Shown here: in pieces, positions 56,301-64,000 of the stretch
Layout: every line of letters begins with the position of its first letter
Numbering within the stretch: the first letter of the stretch is position 1
From: Klebsormidium nitens
Taxonomy: Eukaryota; Streptophyta; Klebsormidiophyceae; Klebsormidiales; Klebsormidiaceae
Direction of reading: 5' to 3'
Assembly (NCBI GenBank): GCA_000708835.1
Contig: DF236955.1
Span: 372,001 to 436,000 of the forward strand
Length of the DNA: 64,000 nucleotides
Notes under the pieces: model-generated
The model's input: only the letters and a program-made list of their open reading frames with translations
Database searches by the model: none
Told to the model about the DNA's origin: nothing
Made by a program: the position numbers and the translations under genes

Positions 56301-59300
56301 TGGCGTTTTGGCCTTTGCCGACGGGCTGAAAGCTCCTGGTCAACTGGGATAAGAACAACGGCATCCACGGATTTATAACGAGTTCAAAGAGACTTTGCAC
56401 GGTTATCAGTTGCTCCTACATCAAGTCAACCTGGCTTTGTCACGGGCGGATTTGTTGTGTGCTCCAAGCCGCAGGCCTTCATTGAAAGACGTGGACAGCT
56501 GTCAAGGAGTGCTGCCCGAAGCAGCCTCTGTCCTGGGACACCGCAGAAGTATCAAAAAGACTGCAACGCTTCTGAAGCCGAACCGGGCTGCTATTACCTT
56601 GTGCACGAAGAGCGTGCCGGCGAGACCTCTCCGGCCGGCCAAGCCGCGGGGCGGGGGCAGCGCGCAGTCGTCGCCCACAATCACCATCTGCGAAACAGCA
56701 GAGACAAATGAGTTTGCGGAGATAGGCACATCCCCGACCGTGCTTCCACTCCCTCAACCACATCACTGACTCGTTGAACAGCTCACAGAAACAGGGCGGT
56801 GAAGAGCCGGCAGGCATCTCCTTCAGAGCGACGAAGTCCCTGTCTGGACACTACACGTTGCCATAGTAAAGCATTGTGATTTTGCAGATTTGCGCGGGGT
56901 CAGTCACCTCGACTTTGTAGCCCTCCGCCTTGGCCTGCTCCGCTGCCAGCCCGAAGTTGAGCCGATCGCCCGTGTAGTTCTGCGAGCAGACGCTAAGGGA
57001 CATGAACGGCCGTGCAGGAAAATCGGACAGTTGCAAATTCTTCAGTTGGAGGACAACTGTCTACGTCGAACTCGGGATTAGTAACCATAGTTCCTAGCAC
57101 CTTTCTCTGTGAGAGGACTGAAAGTTTCACCTTCCTCGCTGTGGACGGTTCGATCGTCGGAAGGGGACATTGGACGGTTGAGCAGTCGTGCAGCGAATGC
57201 TTGATCAGAGAGTTGGGTGCTTGATCTGACACATGTAGCTTTTAACAAGGACTGACACGTTCCTTTCGACAGAACAACCTGCCAATACCATTGGCCATGT
57301 CAGTCGAAGAGCTGCCATACGTCTCACAGCCGAAAACGCTCATGACATCCATAAGGCCTTTCTGACAGAGTGGTCGTGTGAGCTTCTAATATCCTGAGCT
57401 GACGATTGCAACGAGGCGGGATCAGGTAACTTCGGTGATTCTTCCAGATGAGATGCTGCTTGTACACCTGCCGCATTGTGCCAAATGGCTTCGCAAGTCG
57501 ACAAGCTCGATTCCCGATCGGGTCTCACCTTGACAATCAAGAGGCACCCTGGTGCTCCCGTCACAGCACGAATGGCCTGCAAAAGGAGACAAGGATGCCG
57601 CTATCTTGACGGTTCCAGTTGCTCCGCGTTTTGTCGAAGTCGGAACAGAACAGGTTTTCACATCTGCTGACCAAATCGGCGGACTGCAAAGTTCGACAGG
57701 ACCCACATCGAATCACTTTAGCGGTGTTCTGATCGGAAGGTGGGGAGCGGGTCAATCATCGTGAACTTACTCACGTGACCCTTGATCAGTCAATTACGGC
57801 TCGTAACGTATATTACTGTTTGAGGATTCCAAAGTGGCATCTTTACTGTAGTAGGTTACACTATGTCTCCTGTGTATATTCGATGTGGCAATCTGGGGCT
57901 TCGGCTTAGGAGCACTCACCGCCAGCACTGCGGCCACAGTGGGCGATGCAAAGATGTCGCCGCATACTGCTGCCGTGAGCATCCCTTGCCCCACGTAACC
58001 TGCGTGCGCCGGCTCGTGACCACTGCCTCCCCCTACAGCCACAAGCAATTCCAATCAAAATACGGATCAACAAAGGGACTGAAAACTAACAAGGCTAGCA
58101 ACAGCTAGTCCATCCTTCGTGCTCTTTCCCAGCCGTGAATTTGGGCGAAAGCCTTGTAAGGGCTCTTGTACGTCATTTTCGGCGGAGCTGCCACTGCCTG
58201 TTTGTCCAATCGCGTCCAGCTCTGTGATAGAAGATTCTTCAAGGAAATTGCTTCTGTCATGCCCTGAAACCGTCAAAAAGCAAGCTCCAGCTCGCGCAAG
58301 TGTCCTATAGACTGCCACCAAATTTGCCTGTTACAAAATGAAATCTATATCAAAATTGGAATCTATAACCGTCAACGAACAAGCACCGAAGCTACCAACT
58401 CATAAGGGAACTGGTCAATCTGATCTCAAAAGTGTACAGATGGTAGACTTTCCACCAGCTGTAGCCGCGCCAGAACCATGACACTGGGCAAAGTTCACCC
58501 GCTAAGATCAATGCCCCTTAAACCCACCGTGGTCGGTTGGCTTGTGTCCGAAACGAATTGCTTGGAACATCCCAGTAGAGAGACCCTCGCTTATCTATCC
58601 TGAGATGATCTCTTTGAGAACCTGTTCTGACCTGATATGACGGCCACTCTGTTGTACGTGCCCCTGGACACATCAGTACGAAGCACAACTTTGACCTGCG
58701 AGTGCAGTGGCTCTCAGAAATTCAGTGCCTGTCACATTGATTACTAATGCTGGCCTCTAAATCAGATAGGTGATGAGGCGTATACATCAGCATCGCTGTG
58801 TGGGGGCACGTTTTTAAACATATGCAGGATTGACACAGGCAACGTTGCAATTCGTCACAATGCTAGACAGAGCCTCTCGTTCCAGAAAGAGTCCTACGAC
58901 CACTAAATATTTTTGGCCTGCTTCAATCTGGACTCAAGTTGGTCATTCGATCGAAAGCTCCAGCTATCATCCAAGTATTACCATTCCGCACCTCTCTGTA
59001 CCCTCTCTTGGCCTTCCCGCCCGACATCAAGCAAACAGCTAAGTGATCACACGGGAAAAAGAGATTCCCAATGTCTACACTCACCTCTGGAAAGCCGTCA
59101 AGGCGTTGCAAGCCCTGAAACGTCTCCACCATGCCGTCAATCATCTCTGTGACACAGTCTGCGAATACAAAGCCACCGTAAGGTCGTCATACATCTTCAT
59201 CTACCAAGAACCACCAGACACTGATGTGACAGCGCCCAAGGCAACTGCGCTGGCGGACAAGTGGGCCAAAAAGAGTGCCCACAAGGCTACTTATGAGCAC

Positions 59301-59771
59301 TCAGCTTTCATGGCTTCCAAACCGTTGGAAGTACTTCGCTACATTTGGGTGCATGGGTGAGGCCACATCCATGGCATATCTCCAACTGTTGTGGAGCACA
59401 GCGCCAAGCACAACCATGCATCTTGGATTGATTTGGCATGTACGTTCTTGATCAACGACACAAACGTGTGCACATTCCACGCGCGACGAACAACTTAGAA
59501 TTAACCGGCACAATCCAAAGGCAGGGGCCAAAGTAGCCAACTAGGAGCAGGCGGTGGGCTCACCGCTGACGTCGTTGATGAATTTCTTCGACGCTCCCGA
59601 CAGCGACAGCGGCGCCATGGGCGACCGAGGGCTGAGTGAAATCTTGGCGGGCGACTGGGGCACATGATTGCCGGGCATGCCCAGGGCAGCCAACCGGGGG
59701 GACTCAAAGGGGCTGCGCCCGCCTTGGGGAGTCCTCCCAACCTGGCCCTGGGGACTGTTTGGAGGGAACAT
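50373..59771 (-). CDS. ATP-dependent dihydroxyacetone kinase (DhaK-DhaL fusion)
   Basis: Phosphorylates dihydroxyacetone (and possibly glyceraldehyde or riboflavin-type FAD, as in animal TKFC) with ATP, in the cytosol. Nineteen minus-strand exons all keep phase and give 643 residues: 59771-59564, 59158-59085, 58695-58632, 58032-57920, 57576-57529, 56979-56908, 56687-56598, 56156-55983, 55537-55454, 54898-54843, 54373-54243, 53898-53747, 53368-53225, 52701-52658, 52199-52116, 51893-51826, 51446-51331, 51004-50918, 50495-50373. An N-terminal extension of about 60 residues precedes DhaK. DhaK has [27 protein letters not shown] and the substrate-binding His in GIHGEPGAA (His about 282). DhaL has [12 protein letters not shown] (Asp ligands for Mg-ATP), [10 protein letters not shown] and [10 protein letters not shown]. 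The last exon ends at TGA 50373. The gene is divergent from the SPATA20-like gene. Confidence 0.95.
56151..56337. repeat. Diverged tandem duplication over a splice acceptor in the kinase gene
   Basis: The stretch 56151-56240 is repeated, with about 20-25% differences by eye, at 56241-56337. Shared blocks include GCGAGGGGAA, AAACCTGGACGTCA, GAAGCCTGGCGTTT and GCCTTTGCCGA. The first copy contains the acceptor of exon 8 (exon starts at 56156). The second contains a matching CAG acceptor in the intron (would start at 56246). Confidence 0.85.
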
Positions 59772-60676
59772 GCTGGCTAAACTTCAACCTTGGCCGCTAC
59801 TCTTGCAAGAGTTTCTTGGCTGCGTCACTGTTGTGTCCACATACTGACCCTATGTGACCTGTTGCTCAGTCTCGCGGTGGTGGGCAGTTGTCCGCTTCAA
59901 GCTGTGCGCTTTTTGCTCTGACTGACTGCAGGGTAGGCTCAACAGCAGGTGGTGTCAGCGTCCAAGCGCTGCTACTTTCGTGCACGCTTTTTCAGAGCTA
60001 GGCCTGCATTGCGGGATGGGAGGACACAATGCATCGAGGATGAAGCCAACCTGACCCTAAGAGATGTGAAGGCCTCAAGATGTCGATACCAACGTGGCAC
60101 CTCTGTTAGAAGCAGAAGCCGTGTAGCCGATGCACGACGCCCTACAGCAGATTCCCTAGCTCAGGTGCATTTGATTACCCCACCTTTCTGACCACCTTCG
60201 AAGCATCTGTATGCGGCTCAGCACTTCATTAATGCAAGCTGCGAAATGTGGGCAGCCTGAGGACGCCGCCCTTTCCAGCTGCGTAGCGTCACGTATCGTC
60301 TTGGGACTGGTGGTACGTACGTCTAGGCGCTCAGAAATCCAGGCAGAAGCATTGACTAAGACATTTTGAATGAGACAAGAAGACGTCTGCTCAGACTCAG
60401 AGTTATGTGCCACCTGTGCTGGCATCTGTTGAGCGGATAATTGAGACGTGCTTGAGACCTGCTGATGTCAGAGGAGCCATCTGCTGACTGGGCGGAATCC
60501 GTTTGCGATCTTCGGAATCTTGCATCACATGAACGAGCGGAATCTAGTATTCAAACACGTGTCGCTACAGGTCAATAGTAAGCGCGCGCGCGTCGAAACC
60601 ACCACTCGCGCGTAAACTTAGGACTAACCTAAATTTCCTAGACCTCAAGTTGCACAGCCATGTGCAGACTCAATTG
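59772..60676. promoter_or_regulatory. Divergent intergenic region, DHA kinase / SPATA20-like
   Basis: 905 bases separate the two starts. It includes a CG-repeat word (GCGCGCGCG near 60582-60591). No TATA box or telo-box was placed confidently. Confidence 0.45.
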
Positions 60677-63600
60677 ATGAACAATGAACATGGTGCATGT
60701 CCAATGCGAGCAAGTTGTTGGAACGCGTCAACAATCAAGATGCTCTCTGCTTGCGCCCTTCACGAGACGCCCTGCTTGTCTTCCCTCTTGTCGAAGCTGG
60801 TGAATCGGAATCGCCTCCCCAAAGCTCTGCGATCGGTGCCTCCCCTCGCTGCCCGGCGTCACCTTGCATCCATCCCCCTGAACTCCCAAGCAATCCAGGC
60901 CCCCCTTTCAGAACAAGTTTCGAGGCCCAGCTCAATCTGTAAACGTCCTTATTTCCAGCCGCCTTCCCTGTCTGGAAGGCTTGATTTCTGTGGCAGTAAC
61001 TTGGGTCTGCGCAGTCAGAAAACAATTCACTGCTTAGGAAGAGACCGGCAAATTGTTGGACTTCGGAGTATGGCGACAACCAGTGCAGGATTGGCAGGGG
61101 CTGCGAATGCAGAAAGCTCGCAGCACAAGCACACAAACCGGCTTGCAAAGGAAGAGAGCCCATACCTGCTCCAGCATGCGCATAACCCAGGTGGGTTAGC
61201 CCACCACCATTCGATCAGCGCACCTCTGCCTCTGAAACGAATTCTCTTACCCATCTTTTGACGAAGAAATGCTACAAAAGAGCCATTGTGATGGTGCAGT
61301 TCCCTGAAGGTTGTCTGCTCGCATCAAGGTGCGGGCACAAATGCTTGCTTGAAGAATTGGGATCTATTAATTAGAGAACATCCATGTGCAGTGGACTGGT
61401 ACCCATGGGGCGAGGAGGCATTCGCCAAGGCAAAGGCGGAGAAGAAGCCCATCTTTCTGTCTGTGGGCTACAGCACATGCCACTGGTGAGCACTGGGCCC
61501 ACATCTGATGAATGTTTGTCATGCCAATAGATTTTCATCATGCTAACACCATGCGTAGAATTTTTGGAAAAACGTCAGATGATTGCATGCTATTGTGTCA
61601 TGGCCGTTCCGCAAGTATATTTCAACATTGTATCAAACTTCTTTGTGACTTGCATGATCCTTATCAGTATTACTGTGGTCGGAGAGGCTTGGAGGGGGGC
61701 GATGGGGTGGTGGTGCAGCTACATTTGATCGGTAGTATCTGTCCTTTGAGATTCAAATCTACATAAAGGCAAGGGTTAGTGATAAGGCACCCTTTTGAAG
61801 ATGTTTGAAGGCTTGTAGTTCTTAGGTGCATGTGAAACTTTCTCCACATGCACTTACCAGATGGATACAGAACATGGTTGCTTGCATGTCAATGGAGGGG
61901 GCGCATGCGCTTCTGAATTATCCTTTTCTGAAGAAGGTTTTGATTCAAGCTGAGAACTTGACAGGCACCGACAAACGGGCATCAACACCAGAACCTCTCA
62001 GATGGTCTAGGCCCCTTCCAATCAGAACACTGAAAAGCGCCCCCTGATGTTTCAATGACAGGTGTCATGTGATGGAGCATGAGTCGTTTGAGAGCGAGGA
62101 AGTGGCGGCAATCATGAACGCCGACTTTGTCAACATCAAGGTCGACCGCGAGGAGCGTCCTGACGTCGACAAAGTGTACATGACATACGTGCAAGCCACG
62201 GGCACTGGAGGGGGGTGGCCCATGAGTGTGTTTCTGACCCCCGATCTGGTGCCGTTCTTTGGCGGTACATACTTTCCTCCTAGCGACTCGTTTGGGCGGC
62301 CAGGCTTTAAGTCCATGCTGAGGTGAGGAGGGGCCCATTGTGTGGGTACTGCTGAGTTGAGAAGAGAAGGCTCTCCGCGCAAAGTCAACCCACACGTTTT
62401 TGTCACTTTTGGGTTTGAACAAAATTGTCCCTGTGGCAACTCATTGGAGTTGCGGTTTCGTGTTTACTGTTCAAAGAAGACTGATATTCACGCACAGATT
62501 GCTGCGGCATCTCCAATCTGCAAAGCCCATACATCCCTTTTGGCAGGTATGTATACCGCTGCCACAATGATTGGAAGACCTTGGTCTGAAAGGCAAGAGA
62601 AGCCTCTTCACCCCACCTCATGCGAACCTACATGATCGTCTCTACATTGCGTTAATTCTCAAGGGATCTCACTAACCCACGGCGCCCTTTTGCAGACGCA
62701 TCAAGGAGGTGTGGGACACCCGGCAGAGCGACCTGGTGGAGAGCGGTGCGAGCGCGATGGCGCAGCTTGCCGAGGCGACTGAGAACGTGGCCAGCTCGCA
62801 GGAGTTCCAGGTTGCCACGGCGCAGCAGATTGTCGCCAAGGGTGCAGAAGATGTGGGTGTCGATGCGCAGAAGACCCTTTGTTCTTGAGAGGATGTGATT
62901 GGCTGGTTGAACGACCGAAAGTGTTTGTGCCTTCTGAATGGGATCGTATGCCCACAGCAATGACGAGTAACTGACAGTGTTTGTGATCTCCTGAACGGGA
63001 TGTTTCAGGCCCACAACAATGATGGGCTCGCTCATCCTTATTTGCTGTGCCACAATCTTCGTTTCTCTGCGGTTACACCTCCGATCTGCGAGAGTTGACA
63101 GCAGCCGGGCTTCAAGAGAGCATTTGAGTATGTCAAGGTTCCTATCCGTCTGCTCTTTGATAGGGTCACGTCAACATTGTAAAAAGACGACCTGCGATTC
63201 GGCTTCGTGGAATTGCCCCATTGGCAAATCATGGATTGTGATATTCCCGATAGGATTAAGGCCCCAATCTACATCACGCTCGGGTGTTCAAACTGCCGAA
63301 CTTAACATGGCGTCAACTTCCGTGCAACTTGGTGGATTTTTTTTTTAAAGGCTAGAGTCAGCCGGACGTTGAGTGTGCGAACCTGGCCTTGGGCAGCTTT
63401 TGGACGGCAGAAATCTTGTTCATTATTTCTACGAAGCCACAGGTTGCCCGCTACCTTCGTCACCAGACGATTGCCTCGATCGACCACACCCTTCTTTGGT
63501 CTTCAAACTTATGTTGCTTTCTTCAACTCCAAACCCTTCTTTCCAACCCGTCCGTGAGCTCAAAGCCCCCACGTTCTCCATGCCCAAAGTCTTGCAGTTT

Positions 63601-64000
63601 TAAAGATTACCCTCCTCTCGGTCCGATTGCAGCTGGCCGCGCGTTATGACAAGAAGCGCGGCGGCTTCGGGAGCGCGCCCAAGTTTCCCCGCCCCGTGGA
63701 GATCAACCTGCTCTTCCGGCGCCTGCTACGGCTGACGGAGAAGGGCGACAAGACGAGCGACGCAGTTCGCGAGATGGTGCTGCACTCGCTGACGGCCATG
63801 GCGCGGGGGGGCATCCACGACCATGTGGGAGGGGGGTTCCACCGCTACTCCGTCGACGAGTACTGGCACGGTGAGGGCGAGAGAGGCCCGGTTCCGCATA
63901 TGTGGAAAGTTTTGATTTTGGGGGGTCATTATCCGTGGGGTGGAAAAGGATCCTTTTGTGAGCATTGTCTTTCACTGAAGGAGGTCTTCTTCAGACGCAA
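60677..64000 (+). CDS. SPATA20/YyaL-family thioredoxin-like protein (3' part beyond window)
   Basis: Exons 60677-61190, 61392-61485, 62062-62322, 62696-62852 and 63633-63870 join in phase; later exons lie beyond the window. After about 150 residues that look like an organelle targeting region (many Arg, Ser, Leu; [18 protein letters not shown]) comes the DUF255 thioredoxin-like domain: [25 protein letters not shown], core [14 protein letters not shown]; then [19 protein letters not shown] with C201-H-W-C204; then [33 protein letters not shown] and FFGGTYFPP. The fifth exon begins the (alpha/alpha)6-barrel part: [20 protein letters not shown], core [12 protein letters not shown], and [15 protein letters not shown]. 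Family members are ubiquitous but poorly characterised; a redox or sugar-epimerase-like role has been suggested. Joining 62852 to 63633 assumes donor GAT|GTGGGT and is the least certain. Confidence 0.92.

Noticed and set aside
63993-64000. Possible exon start ACGCAA at the right edge
   Set aside because: TTCAG precedes it, but the join gives Asp-Ala where the family has V-P-H-F-E-K, so the real next exon is probably beyond the window.

Overview
This is a eukaryotic nuclear window. Genes lie on both strands. Almost every one is cut by several GT-AG introns (plus one likely GC-AG intron) of roughly 100 to 1,000 bases, with short exons that join in phase. The gene set points to the green plant lineage: a mitochondrial bL21 of the plant NFD1 type, a plant-type NatB catalytic subunit (RRQQLAKKL in the acetyl-CoA loop), an EID1-like F-box protein, a single-chain DhaK-DhaL dihydroxyacetone kinase, and telo-boxes (TAGGGTTT) near several starts. 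High exon GC, intron density and the lack of transposons fit a streptophyte alga such as Klebsormidium, but the species is an inference.

Layout. 1-2369 (-): N-terminal part of an RNF14-like RWD/RBR ubiquitin ligase, running off the left edge. 3046-6156 (+): proteasome assembly chaperone 2. 7283-10005 (-): EID1-like F-box protein with an acidic serine tail and one unresolved frame change. 12243-14069 (-): small NTF2/SnoaL-like protein. 14841-16612 (+): glyoxalase-fold protein. 17964-20771 (+): TspO/MBR-family membrane protein. 20772-23763: gene-poor. 23764-31019 (+): a very large gene (or two adjacent genes) carrying a TAGT/GREB1-like glycosyltransferase domain. 31960-32889 (-): small secretory thioredoxin. 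33067-36038 (-): coiled-coil protein with a C-terminal membrane anchor. 36250-37827 (+): lysine-rich protein of unknown function. 38844-40921 (-): mitochondrial ribosomal protein bL21. 41367-43198 (+): NAA20. 44395-46709 (-): protein with two membrane segments and a long disordered tail. 47839-49264 (+): F-box/kelch protein. 50373-59771 (-): dihydroxyacetone kinase, 19 exons. 60677-right edge (+): SPATA20/YyaL thioredoxin-like protein.

The genes do not form one pathway. Recurrent themes are protein turnover (RBR ligase, proteasome chaperone, two F-box proteins), redox and small-carbon detoxification (glyoxalase-like, dihydroxyacetone kinase, two thioredoxin-fold proteins) and organelle biology (bL21, TspO-like, SPATA20-like). 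Many neighbours are divergent pairs sharing an intergenic region. The most unusual locus is 23764-31019: a plant-lineage protein with a glycosyltransferase domain of the family linked to TET/JBP DNA-base oxidation systems and to animal GREB1, embedded in very long disordered sequence.

Exon boundaries were placed by eye from splice consensus, phase continuity and family similarity. No alignment, gene predictor or transcript evidence was available.
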